Of a stretch of DNA of 64,000 nucleotides, positions 33,426 through 43,000 are shown piece after piece (the stretch's first letter is position 1; each line of letters begins with the position of its first letter). Source of the stretch: Chitinophaga varians (GTDB lineage Bacteria > Bacteroidota > Bacteroidia > Chitinophagales > Chitinophagaceae); NCBI RefSeq assembly GCF_012641275.1, contig NZ_JABAIA010000001.1, positions 2,356,001 to 2,420,000 of the forward strand, written 5' to 3'. Below the pieces are notes generated by a model. It was not told the DNA's origin. It did no database searches and was given only the letters and a program-made list of their open reading frames with translations. The position numbers and the translations under genes are program-made.

Positions 33426-34754
33426 TTATTTCTTTATATCCAGGTATTTCAGCACATCGTCATACAGGCCGGCCTCGTTGGAATACAAGGCATAGTTGCG
33501 GGCAGTGTTGAACCATTCCCGTGTGGTAGCCTTATGTGTTTTGATGGCTTTCACCAGTTCTTTTTGTGATATAGGTTGTGGCACTCCTTTCTGTAATGCT
33601 TCGAGGAGCTTGTCTTCCACGGCGAGGTCCACGATCGCCTTCAGGTCGGCGCCGGAATAGCCGGCCGTTGCTTTCGCGAGGGCTTTATAATCCACGTCCG
33701 ATACGGGTTTGTTGCGCAGTTGCAGCTTCAGGATGGATTCGCGGCCATCTGTATCGGGTGGCGCCACAAAGATGATGCGGTCAAACCGGCCGGGGCGGCG
33801 GAAAGCCGGGTCGAGGCTCCAGGGCGCATTGGTAGCGCCGATGATCAGCACATTTTCATTGTTTGCCGCGATACCGTCCATCTCTGCCAGGAACTGATTG
33901 ATCAGGTGACTGGCACCGCTGTTGCGCATAGAAGTGCGGTTAGCGCCGAGCGCGTCCACTTCATCGAAGAAAAGCACGCAGGGTTTGCGTTGGCGGGCCA
34001 GTTCGAAGAGCGCATGCAGGTTCTTTTCACTGTTGCCGATCCACATGTCCAGAACATCGTGTATGCCTACGTTGATGAATTCCGCCTGTATTTGTCCGGC
34101 TGTGGCTTTGGCCAGATAAGTTTTACCGCAGCCCGGAGGGCCGTACAGCAAGATACCGCCGCCTGCTTTTTTGCCATAGGCTTTATAGAGGTCGGGGAAT
34201 TGCAGCGGTTTGATGATTTTCAGGTCTATTTCCTGCTTTTCTCTTTCCATGCCGCCTACGTCGGAGAAGTTCATATCCGGTTTCTCCAGCGTGAAGACTT
34301 TATCCGGATCTTCCATAGAGTCGTCTTCCTCGTAGGAGGTGGCCGGCTGTTGTTGCGGCAGGCGGAACTGGGCATCGAGGGCTTCGTCGCGGAAGCCGGG
34401 ATTGAGCTGCAACAGATGCTGATAAATCTCCTTTGCCGACTGGAGGGAGTTTTCCTTTACCAGTATGCGGCAGTGGAGCAGGAGCGCATCGAAATGGTCC
34501 GGCTCATGATGTTCCAGTTGTTCCAGTACAACTATAGCGGCAGAATATTTTTGCTGATGATAAAAGGTACGGGCCAGTCCGAGCTGGGCGGCGGTATGGT
34601 CCGGCGACAGTTCCAGCACTTTACGGTACTGTTCTTCTGCCTGCACATATTCATAATCCTGTAACAGCACCTGGGCCAGATGTAAGCGCAACGGCACATT
34701 CTCCGGTGAAAACTGCACGGCTTCCTGTAATTGTTTGACTACTTCCGATGACAT
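33426..34754 (-). CDS. TPR-fused AAA+ ATPase of the Vps4/CDC48-like type
   Basis: A 442-residue protein with three to four TPR units (residues 1-125), an acidic linker and one AAA+ module. Visible: Walker A GPPGCGKT (205-212), pore loop DMWIGNSEKN (236-245), Walker B VLFFDEVDAL (260-269), sensor-1 GATNAPW, arginine fingers in FRRPGRFD (318-325) and sensor-2 GYSGADLKAI. The pore loop and SRH resemble Vps4, katanin, FtsH and CDC48. There is no protease domain, so it should remodel or unfold a partner, not degrade it. Its operon mate is a TPR membrane protein. The pair looks like a membrane-recruited remodelling machine of unknown substrate. Confidence 0.87.
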   Translation of the reverse strand: MSSEVVKQLQEAVQFSPENVPLRLHLAQVLLQDYEYVQAEEQYRKVLELSPDHTAAQLGLARTFYHQQKYSAAIVVLEQLEHHEPDHFDALLLHCRILVKENSLQSAKEIYQHLLQLNPGFRDEALDAQFRLPQQQPATSYEEDDSMEDPDKVFTLEKPDMNFSDVGGMEREKQEIDLKIIKPLQFPDLYKAYGKKAGGGILLYGPPGCGKTYLAKATAGQIQAEFINVGIHDVLDMWIGNSEKNLHALFELARQRKPCVLFFDEVDALGANRTSMRNSGASHLINQFLAEMDGIAANNENVLIIGATNAPWSLDPAFRRPGRFDRIIFVAPPDTDGRESILKLQLRNKPVSDVDYKALAKATAGYSGADLKAIVDLAVEDKLLEALQKGVPQPISQKELVKAIKTHKATTREWFNTARNYALYSNEAGLYDDVLKYLDIKK

Positions 34755-35054
34755 AATGTGCTTTTAATAATGATAAATCCCGAGCAGTAATAATACGGAA
34801 TTACCCTACAAAAATATTGTTAATATTGACTTTGCCGCCTTCCTTCCCACTGCCTGCACTCTATTTATTTATTAACATTTTATTTAATTTAATTTTTATT
34901 ACATATATTGCACCTGAATTTATCCCTATGCCCGTATATTAACCGGTACACCTATTCCAACTTGAATGGCTGGCGGCAGCATTTCTGCCGGCCAATTCCC
35001 CGGTTTTCCTTATGCAGCGGCACAAATACAGGACAGCATTAAATAACAAAACAT
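34755..35054. other. Gene-free region upstream of the small lipoprotein
   Basis: 300 nt, very A/T-rich at 34855-34910. It contains a weak promoter-like TATATTGC at 34904-34911 and a bulged GC-rich hairpin at 34971-34994, inside the probable leader of the lipoprotein gene. Nothing else recognised. Confidence 0.4.
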
Positions 35055-35516
35055 ATGCGTTTGAAAATCTTCGTATGGGCCGTTGTCGCGATTATTACAG
35101 GAGCAGGACTTGCTGGCTGTTCCAAAAAGAAAGAAGCAACGCCTGAGGGCACTTTCACTTTCCGGGTAGGGGATGTTACCTACCATTCCAACTCTACACA
35201 GGGTTATATTTCCGATACCGTTATTGCCGGCAAAAAGACGCTGATAATAGATGGTGTCACCAACAATTTCACCAAACATATGGAACTGATGATCACTTTC
35301 CCCAATGGCCTTCAGGCCGGACAGTATGATCAAAGCGCTGGTGAAATGACGCTGATGGATATTCAGCAAAAAGAAGAGGGCTACATTACCAAAGCCATCT
35401 CCATCAAACTTGAAAGCATTAATAGTAAACAAGCGGAGGGTACCTTCTCCGGCACTTTAATTAGTGGTGAAATAGAAAAACCTTTAACGGACGGGACTTT
35501 CAAAGTCTATTTTTAA
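35055..35516 (+). CDS. Small lipoprotein of unknown function
   Basis: A 153-residue protein. Signal and lipobox (GAGLAGC, Cys22) precede a single all-beta domain with TFRVGDVTYHSNST at the start and AEGTFSGTLISGEI with a final GTFKVYF near the end. The GTFSGTL segment recalls the DUF6252-like Bacteroidota lipoproteins, but I am not certain. It is monocistronic, preceded by a 300-nt A/T-rich region and closed by a terminator, and sits just ahead of the Oar-like receptor gene. No function can be assigned. Confidence 0.75.
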   Translation: MRLKIFVWAVVAIITGAGLAGCSKKKEATPEGTFTFRVGDVTYHSNSTQGYISDTVIAGKKTLIIDGVTNNFTKHMELMITFPNGLQAGQYDQSAGEMTLMDIQQKEEGYITKAISIKLESINSKQAEGTFSGTLISGEIEKPLTDGTFKVYF

Positions 35517-35542
35517 GCAGAAACCGTTTAAAAAAACAAGAG

Positions 35543-35571
35543 AAACCCTGTCTTTTGAGGCGGGGTTTTTT
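35543..35571 (+). terminator. Terminator of the lipoprotein gene
   Basis: A 10-bp stem with G-U pairs (35543-35552 with 35559-35568) and a T-run at 35566-35571. Loop and stem closely match the terminator at 15808. Confidence 0.75.
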
Positions 35572-35627
35572 CGTAGATAACAGGCACAGGAATACGTTAT
35601 TTTCGTATAGTCATATGGGTTGTCTTA

Positions 35628-35664
35628 ACAAAATTATTGTTTAAGAACTGTTAAACAATTTTGT
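35628..35664 (+). promoter_or_regulatory. A/T-rich hairpin upstream of the Oar-like receptor
   Basis: Arms 35628-35644 and 35651-35664 pair over 14 bp with a 3-nt bulge (35636-35638) and a 6-nt loop. It lies upstream of the likely promoter, so a protein-binding site is more likely than an RNA element. Confidence 0.4.
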
Positions 35665-35860
35665 CCTGACACCTACTTTGTTGATTGTTAACATTGTTTT
35701 CATACAAATTCTTAAACCTGATATTTAATTACCTTAATTGCAGATTAACAAGGTTATTTTAAGATCATTTTAAGTAGTCCTTAACAATTTGGTAATGATG
35801 AGTTAACATTCTGGTTGCTTTGGAGTAGTTGTTTTGCACCTGTAAATACTTACAGGCTTT

Positions 35861-38800
35861 ATGAAATCATTTGTCACGCTTTTAGCGAGCATTCTGGTCG
35901 TTTTATGTTTTAACAACACACAAGCGCAGATCACCACCTCTATCATCTCAGGTAAAGTAGCCGATCCTGCTGGTCAGGCTATCCCCGGTGTAACAGTGGT
36001 AGTATTAAACACCGCCACCGGCACTAAAAACGGTACACAGACCAACAGCGACGGTCGTTATATTGTACCCAACCTTAATCCGGGCGGTCCTTATACTATT
36101 ACCGTTTCTTTCATCGGTTATAAAAAAGAAGTAAAAGAAAATGTGAACCTGGCACTGGGTACTATCAACTTCAACTTTAAATTACAGGAAGAATCCACCG
36201 CGCTGAGCGAAATCGTGGTTACCGGCAACACCGGCAGCAAAACCGGCGGCACCAAAATAGGACAGGAGCAGATCAAAAGCATCCCCAGCCTGAGCCGCAG
36301 CCTGCAAGACCTCACTAAAGTAACGCCACAGAGCAATAACAACTCATTCCTCGGTACCAACTACCGTTATAATAACGTGACTGTAGACGGCGCGATCAAC
36401 AACGACGCGATCGGCTTCAGCCCTTCCCTTGGCGGTCAGAGCTCTACAAGCGGTCAGCCAGGCAGCAGCACCCGTACCAACCCCGTGTCTCTCGATGCGA
36501 TCCAGGACGTACAGGTATTACTGGCTCCCTTCGACGTAAAAGTTGGTAACTTCCTCGGTGGTAGCGTGAACGCTGTTACCCGCAGCGGTACCAATGAAGT
36601 ACACGGTTCCATCTACGGTTATGGCCGTAACGCCTCTATGATTGGTAAAAACAACGCCGGCGACGGTTCCAAACTGCCCAGCGACTTCCATGAATACCAG
36701 GCAGGCGCCCGTGTAGGTTTCCCTATCATCAAAAACAAATTGTTCTTCTTCACCAACGAAGAAATCACCCGTCGTGTAGACCCGGTGATCCTCGCCGCAG
36801 GTTCTGCTGATGGCGGTGGCATCCTCACTGAAAAAGACGCTGCTGACATCACCGCTGTAATGAAATCCTATGGCGTGGATATCGGAACTGCCGGTAACAC
36901 CAGCATCTACTCCAATTCCAACAAATTCTTCAACAGACTGGACTGGCACATCAACGACAAACATCACCTGTCTCTCCGTAACAATACCATCACCTCCGAA
37001 GCTACCAACCTGGAACGTGACCAACAGAACTTCCGTTTCAAAGGCATCGACTTCAAACAGGTGAACAACCAGTCTTCTACTGTTGCTGAACTGAAAAGCA
37101 ACTTCAACAGCTCCCTCTCCAACAGCCTGATCCTGGGTTACTCCAGCGTTCATGACTACAGAGACCCGCTGTCTGATCCTGCTACTCCGCAGATCCAGAT
37201 CAAAGGCCGTACCGCCGGTTCCACCATCTTCCTCGGTACTGACCGTGAAGCCAGTATCTTCAACATGAAACAAAAAACCTTTGAAGTAACTGATAACGTA
37301 ACCATCTTCAAAGGCAACCATACCATCACTGTAGGCACCCACAACGAGTTTTACAACATCACTTATGGTTTCGTAAACTCCTGGAACGGTCGTATCGACT
37401 ACAACAGCGTTGACTCTTTCCTCGCTAACATGCCTACCCGCGTACGTGGCAACTATAACTACGCCAACAACTCCCGCGATAACATCATGGCCAATCCTCC
37501 GGCACAGTTCAAAGTGAACCTGCTGAGCCTGTACGGTCAGGATGAAATCCAGCTGACTGATCGCTTCAAAATCACTCCGGGTATCCGTTTAGACTATACC
37601 GGTATCCCGAACAAACAGCCTTTGAGCGACAAAACCACCAAAGCGCCTGTTGATGCAAACTACGGTAACACCTATACGTACACCAAACCTCAGGATATCA
37701 GAAACAACTTCCTGAACAATGTGCAGATCTCTCCGCGCTTAGGTTTCAACTATGATATCAAAGGTGACAACAGCCTTGTACTGCGCGGTGGTACTGGTCT
37801 CTTCACCGGCCGTATTCCTTTCGCATGGTTAGGTTATGCTTACTACAACAACGGTGTAACTTATGGTGCATACGACCAGCGTTCTACCAAACCTTTCGTA
37901 AACGGCCCGATCCCTGCAGCAAAACCTTCTGCCAACGGTATCGCCGACTTCGCAGCTCAGAACGGTGCTAAAGTAAACGATGCTTCCGGTGCTACCCAGG
38001 TGGACCTGATCGACAATAACTTCAAAATGCCTCAGGTATGGAGAAGCAGCCTCGCGCTGGAATACAACACCCGTGACCAGTGGAAATTCAGCATCGAAGG
38101 TATCTATACCAAAGTTATCAAAGACCTGATGTTCCAACAGATCAACCTGGTCGACAATCCCACCTACTATGCATATGATGTGAATAAACAACAGCCTATC
38201 TGGTCTGGTGCCAAAATCAATCCGTTATATACGAATGCTTACCTGTTGTCCAACACCGATCAGGGTTACCGCTACAGCATCACTGCCCAGGTGTCCAAAT
38301 CCTTCCCGTTTGGCCTGAGCTTTATGGCAGCCTACACTTACGGACAAGCTAAAGACATCACCAACGGCATCCGTAACTCCATGGAGTCTAACTGGCAGCT
38401 GAACCAGGCGCTGAACCCGAACAATCCGGCACTGGCTTACTCCAACTTCGACATTCGCAACCGTATCGTAGCTACTGTTGGTTATAAACACGGCTGGGAT
38501 GCCAAAAACAAATGGGTTTCCAACTTCTCCCTGTTCTTTAACACTTCTTCCGGTTTACCTTATACATATGGTTTCGTAAACGCTACCGTACAGGGAACTC
38601 CTCAGCAGGTGAGCCTTGCTTACATCCCGAAAGATGTAGCAGAAGCAACCAACTTCTTTGCTGATGTTAACGGCAAAACGGCTGTTCAACAAGCAACTGA
38701 GTTCATGAACTACATCAACGCTGACAAATACCTGAGCGGTCGCAAAGGCCAGTTCACAGAGCGTAACGGTGGCCGCACACCATGGAACACACAGGCTGAC

Positions 38801-39085
38801 TTCCGCTTTAGCCAGGATTTCAACTTCAAAGCCGGTAAAACCATGCACACCCTCACCCTCACTTACGATATCGTGAACGTGACCAACCTGATCAACAAAG
38901 ACTGGGGTATTCAGTACTTCTCACCGAACACCTTCAATTCCATGGCCAGCGTAGGTGCTACACCAACAGGAAAAGTAGTAAACAACTACCCTGTTCTGAA
39001 ACTGGAAAATCCGGGATCTCCTTACTCCAAAGACTTCTTTGGTTCCCGTCACCAGATGCAGCTGGGCCTGAGATACAGCTTCTAA
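35861..39085 (+). CDS. Oar-like TonB-dependent outer-membrane receptor
   Basis: A 1074-residue outer-membrane protein. A signal peptide (about 1-23) is followed by a carboxypeptidase-regulatory-like domain (28-112: GKVADPAGQAIPGVTVVVLN) and the TonB-box/plug region (LSEIVVTGNTG, NNVTVDGAINNDAIG, VSLDAIQDVQVLLAPFDVKV). A large barrel ends in LGLRYSF. The phrases GSVNAVTRSGTNEVHGSIYG and FFFTNEEITRR are typical of Oar, the receptor family tied in myxobacteria to export of protease and signal, in Bacteroidota of unknown cargo. Codon use is strongly biased (AAC, GGT, CGT, ATC), unlike most neighbours, which suggests very high expression. No SusD partner follows, so it is not part of a PUL. Confidence 0.92.
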   Translation: MKSFVTLLASILVVLCFNNTQAQITTSIISGKVADPAGQAIPGVTVVVLNTATGTKNGTQTNSDGRYIVPNLNPGGPYTITVSFIGYKKEVKENVNLALGTINFNFKLQEESTALSEIVVTGNTGSKTGGTKIGQEQIKSIPSLSRSLQDLTKVTPQSNNNSFLGTNYRYNNVTVDGAINNDAIGFSPSLGGQSSTSGQPGSSTRTNPVSLDAIQDVQVLLAPFDVKVGNFLGGSVNAVTRSGTNEVHGSIYGYGRNASMIGKNNAGDGSKLPSDFHEYQAGARVGFPIIKNKLFFFTNEEITRRVDPVILAAGSADGGGILTEKDAADITAVMKSYGVDIGTAGNTSIYSNSNKFFNRLDWHINDKHHLSLRNNTITSEATNLERDQQNFRFKGIDFKQVNNQSSTVAELKSNFNSSLSNSLILGYSSVHDYRDPLSDPATPQIQIKGRTAGSTIFLGTDREASIFNMKQKTFEVTDNVTIFKGNHTITVGTHNEFYNITYGFVNSWNGRIDYNSVDSFLANMPTRVRGNYNYANNSRDNIMANPPAQFKVNLLSLYGQDEIQLTDRFKITPGIRLDYTGIPNKQPLSDKTTKAPVDANYGNTYTYTKPQDIRNNFLNNVQISPRLGFNYDIKGDNSLVLRGGTGLFTGRIPFAWLGYAYYNNGVTYGAYDQRSTKPFVNGPIPAAKPSANGIADFAAQNGAKVNDASGATQVDLIDNNFKMPQVWRSSLALEYNTRDQWKFSIEGIYTKVIKDLMFQQINLVDNPTYYAYDVNKQQPIWSGAKINPLYTNAYLLSNTDQGYRYSITAQVSKSFPFGLSFMAAYTYGQAKDITNGIRNSMESNWQLNQALNPNNPALAYSNFDIRNRIVATVGYKHGWDAKNKWVSNFSLFFNTSSGLPYTYGFVNATVQGTPQQVSLAYIPKDVAEATNFFADVNGKTAVQQATEFMNYINADKYLSGRKGQFTERNGGRTPWNTQADFRFSQDFNFKAGKTMHTLTLTYDIVNVTNLINKDWGIQYFSPNTFNSMASVGATPTGKVVNNYPVLKLENPGSPYSKDFFGSRHQMQLGLRYSF

Positions 39086-39103
39086 GTTCAGATAACAACA
39101 TAA

Positions 39104-39137
39104 AAAAAGCCGCAGGAATTAACTCCTGCGGCTTTTT
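39104..39137. terminator. Bidirectional terminator, Oar-like receptor / SIMPL gene
   Basis: A perfect 14-bp stem (39104-39117 with 39124-39137) with 6-nt loop and A/T-runs on both sides, between convergent stops. Confidence 0.9.
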
Positions 39138-39154
39138 CATTTTTATGATGTAGG

Positions 39155-39865
39155 TTATTTGATGGTAAATACTGTTCTTACTTCAGCGCGAACTTTGATG
39201 GATTTGAAATCAATTTCAGGAGCGCCACCACCTACTGCATCAGCAGATTTGAACATTGCGTTGGACATGATCTGCGGACGGTAATCAGTATAGTTATCGG
39301 TGCTGATTTCCTGTACTTCGAGGATACCGTCGATGCTGTTACCGATAGCTGCCAGCATATATTCCGCTTTCTCTTTAGCCGCTTTTATGGCTTTGATTTT
39401 TACTTCCTTACGGTACTGGTCCATTTTGCTGGAAGTATAAGAAGCGATGCGGGTGCTTTCCACACCTTCCGCGTCTATAGCGCCCAGGATATCGTTGATT
39501 TTATCCAGTCTGGTCAGTTTCAGGCGATATTGCTTGCGGGTCATAAATTCAACCGGATCTTTTTTCTTACGCAGGAAGAACTCGTTGTTAAAGCCGTTCA
39601 CGTTTTCGATGGTGAGGGTTTCTTTAGGTAATCCAGCATCAGCGATGGCTTTCACCAGTTGTTTTTCCAGGGTGGTGATGTCCACTTTTGTTTTCCCTTT
39701 TAAATATTCTCTCAGGGCGATGTCCAGGTTTAACTCATCAGGTGTGATTTCTATTTCAGCAGAACCAGTTACTTCAATTTTCTTTACCTGTTTATTGTCA
39801 GCCTGTTGGGCAAAAGTGCTCAGAGCGAAGAATAATCCGGCGGCTAATAACATTACCTTTTTCAT
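39155..39865 (-). CDS. SIMPL-domain (DUF541) periplasmic protein
   Basis: A 236-residue exported protein. A signal peptide of about 19 residues is followed by one SIMPL domain. It opens with KKIEVTGSAEIEITPDELNL, the usual V-x-G-x-A-E-x-x-x-x-P-D pattern, has the RKQYRLKL strand in the middle, and includes the AIKAAKEKAEYMLAAIG helix. Relatives (BP26, YggE, SIMPL) form periplasmic or outer-membrane rings and some lower oxidative stress, but no molecular function is certain. Monocistronic, convergent with the Oar-like gene. Confidence 0.88.
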   Translation of the reverse strand: MKKVMLLAAGLFFALSTFAQQADNKQVKKIEVTGSAEIEITPDELNLDIALREYLKGKTKVDITTLEKQLVKAIADAGLPKETLTIENVNGFNNEFFLRKKKDPVEFMTRKQYRLKLTRLDKINDILGAIDAEGVESTRIASYTSSKMDQYRKEVKIKAIKAAKEKAEYMLAAIGNSIDGILEVQEISTDNYTDYRPQIMSNAMFKSADAVGGGAPEIDFKSIKVRAEVRTVFTIK

Positions 39866-39999
39866 GTGTCTTTGTTTTTCTTATTTAAAAAAATTGTTTT
39901 CGATGTTTATTACACCCTCATGATGCAGTACAAAACCGTGTTTCCACAAAAGCAGGGGAAAAAATTTTTCAACGGCATCATATAGTCGAATTAAATCAT

Positions 40000-40024
40000 T
40001 CGTTTCATATTATGAATGAAACGA
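40000..40024 (-). terminator. Possible weak terminator of mfd
   Basis: A 9-bp A/T-rich stem (40000-40008 with 40016-40024) with 7-nt loop, 26 nt after the mfd stop and followed on the minus strand by an A/T mix without a clean T-run. Confidence 0.35.
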
Positions 40025-40050
40025 TTATGCAATAAAAAAGTTACAGAAAA

Positions 40051-43000
40051 TTATTTGCGGCTGTCGGTTATGCCTTTGAGGAAAGCATAGAGATCGTTCA
40101 TATTACGGATACGGTTTACCACCAGCATAAAGTTTTTGCCTACCTGTTTAAGTTTGGCGTTGTTGGTACGGGTTTGTATATACGTTAATATATGGTTGAA
40201 CGTAGGTGATTCAAAATAGGGGGAGTCGGGGTTATTGATAAAGTAGCAGCGGAGGTTTTCTTCTTTGAGCATCATTTTCTCGAAGCCCAGCTGAATAGCC
40301 ATCCAGCGGCAGCGTATCATGGTGAGCAGGTCTTTTACTGGGTCGGGCATGGGGCCGAAGCGGTCTGTCAGTTCATGTTCAAACTGTTGTAACCTGCCAT
40401 CGTCTGTGGTGTTGTCCAGTTCCTGGTATAGGTTCAGACGTTCCTGGATACTTTCTATATAAGTATCCGGGATCAGTATTTCGAGGTCAGTATCGATTGT
40501 ACAGTCATTGACGAAGTCTTTTTTCTCTTCCAGTTGTTCTTTAAAGAGATCGCGGAATTCGTTTTGTTTCAGTTCGCGGATAGCTTCGTCCAGGATCTTC
40601 TGGTACATATCGAAGCCTATTTCCGCCATGAAACCGCTTTGTTCGCCACCGAGCAGGTTACCAGCGCCACGGATGTCGAGGTCGCGCATAGCGATCTGGA
40701 AGCCGCTGCCCAGCTCACTGTGCTGTTCAAGGGTTTGCAGGCGCTTACGGCTGTCGGCCGTGAGTGTGCTCATGGGAGGCGCCAGCAGGTAACAGAAAGC
40801 CTTCTTGTTACTGCGTCCTACACGGCCACGGAGCTGGTGCAGATCGCTCAGCCCGAAGTGGTGCGCATTATTGATGATAATGGTATTGGCATTGGGGATG
40901 TCCACGCCGCTTTCCACGATATTGGTACATACCAGCACATCGTATTTGCGGTCAATGAAATCGAGAATGACTTCTTCCAGCTGATGGCCTTCGAGCTGGC
41001 CATGGGCCGTAGCAATTGCCAGATCAGGGCAAAGGCCCTGTATCAGTGAAGACATTTCCGCCAGGCCTTTTACGCGGTTATGCACAAAGTACACCTGCCC
41101 GCCTCTTTCCGTTTCATAATAAATGGCGTCGCGGATAGCATCCTGATTGAAGACCTGTACTTCCGTTTCAATAGGCTGCCGGTTAGGCGGCGGCGTATTG
41201 ATAATGGAAAGGTCACGGGCACCCATCAACGAAAACTGCAACGTTCTTGGTATAGGCGTTGCCGTTAGGGTGAGGGTATCCACGTTATGTTTCAGCTGTT
41301 TCAGTTTTTCTTTGGCAGATACGCCGAATTTCTGTTCTTCATCCACCACCAGCACGCCCAGGTCCTTAAACTTCACGTCTTTGCTCAACAGGGCGTGTGT
41401 ACCAATGATGATGTCGATCTTGCCTTCCTCCAGCTTTTTAAGCGTTTCTTTTTTCTCTTTGGAAGATTTGAACCTGTTAAGATAGTCCACCGTGCAGGGG
41501 AAATCTTTCAGGCGCTCGGAGAACGTTTTATAGTGCTGGAACGCGAGGATGGTAGTAGGCACCAGTACGGCAGCCTGTTTCCCGTCCACGATGGATTTGA
41601 AAGCGGCGCGGATAGCGACTTCTGTTTTACCGAAGCCTACGTCGCCACATACGAGACGGTCCATGGGGGCGGGGCCTTCCATGTCCCTTTTCACATCGGC
41701 GGTAGCTTTACTTTGGTCCGGCGTATCTTCATACAGGAAGGAGGCTTCCAGTTCTGTTTGCAGATAGGTGTCCGGTGCGTGTGCAAAACCCTGCTGGGCT
41801 TTACGCACGGCGTATAGTTTGATCAGGTCTTTGGCTATGTCCTTGACCTGTGTTTTGGCTTTTTCTTTCAGCTTGTCCCACGCGTCGCTGCCGAGTTTGT
41901 TGACTCTCGGCTCCACGCCCTCTTTGCCGGTGTATTTGCTGATTTTGTGCAGGGAGTTGATATTTACATACAACAGGTCGTTGTTTTTGTAAATGATGCG
42001 GATAGCTTCCTGCATTTTGCCACCGGATTCGATCTTTTGCAAACCGCTGTACACGCCCACGCCATGGTCGATGTGTGTTACGTAATCGCCGGGTTGCAGC
42101 TCCCGCAAGGTTTTCATGGTAATCGCCTTGTTTTTGTTGTAGGCTTGTTTTACCCTTGATTTGTGAAAACGCTGGAAGATCTGGTGGTCCGTGTAACAGG
42201 CAAGTTTCAGGGAATGATCAATGAACCCGTGGCTGATGGCCACCGGTATGGGGAAGAAGACAAAGTCTGCCTTCAGGTCTTCGAAGATACTGCGCAAACG
42301 TTCGAGCTGGCGCGGGTTATCAGCGAATATAAAGAGAGAATATTTGTTGTTGTTATGTTGCGCGAGGTCTTTGATCAGGAGATCGAACTGTCTGTTGAAG
42401 ACGGGCTGTTCCTGTGTATCAAAGGCGATGGTCGTTGATGCTATGCCTTTCTCCGTGAGGTATTCTTTATTACCGAAAACCACGGTCGTTTTCTCTAGCA
42501 GCTGTTCCATGAGGGGAGCGGCTTTTACGAAGTCATCGCTGCTGAGCGCCATGTCTTCGTCATCGTTCACCTTCACTTTCTGACCGGTCAGCAGCCAGTC
42601 ATCGAGCCGTTGTTCCATCTGTTCCACCACGCCCTGGATGTAAGCAGGGTCTTTCATCCATACTACGGTATTGGCGGGCAGGAATTCCACGAGTGACGTT
42701 TTCAGATGGTCTACCGTGTGGGTGTCCATATTAGCGATGAGCGTCACCTGTGTCAGCTTGCGTTCGCTAAGCTGTGATTCCGGGTCAAACAGGCGGATAG
42801 AGTCGATATCTTCCCCAAACAGTTCAATACGGTACGGCTTTTCGTTGCCGAAAGAATAGATATCCAGGATACCACCTCTCAGGGCATACTGGCCTGGCTC
42901 ATATACAAAGTCGGTATGTTCAAACCCCCAGCCTATCAGCTTCTCCAGCAGCGGGTCCACTTTCAGCACGTCTCCTACTTTCAGCTGCACCATATTGGAG

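Larger units (their letters stand above)
35517..35860. other. Long upstream region of the Oar-like receptor with repeated TTAACA words
   Basis: 344 nt with a terminator (35543-35571), an A/T hairpin (35628-35664) and five same-strand TTAACA words at 35625, 35688, 35745, 35781 and 35803. A near-consensus -7 element TTGTTTTG lies at 35829-35836, about 25 nt before the ATG. Confidence 0.5.
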
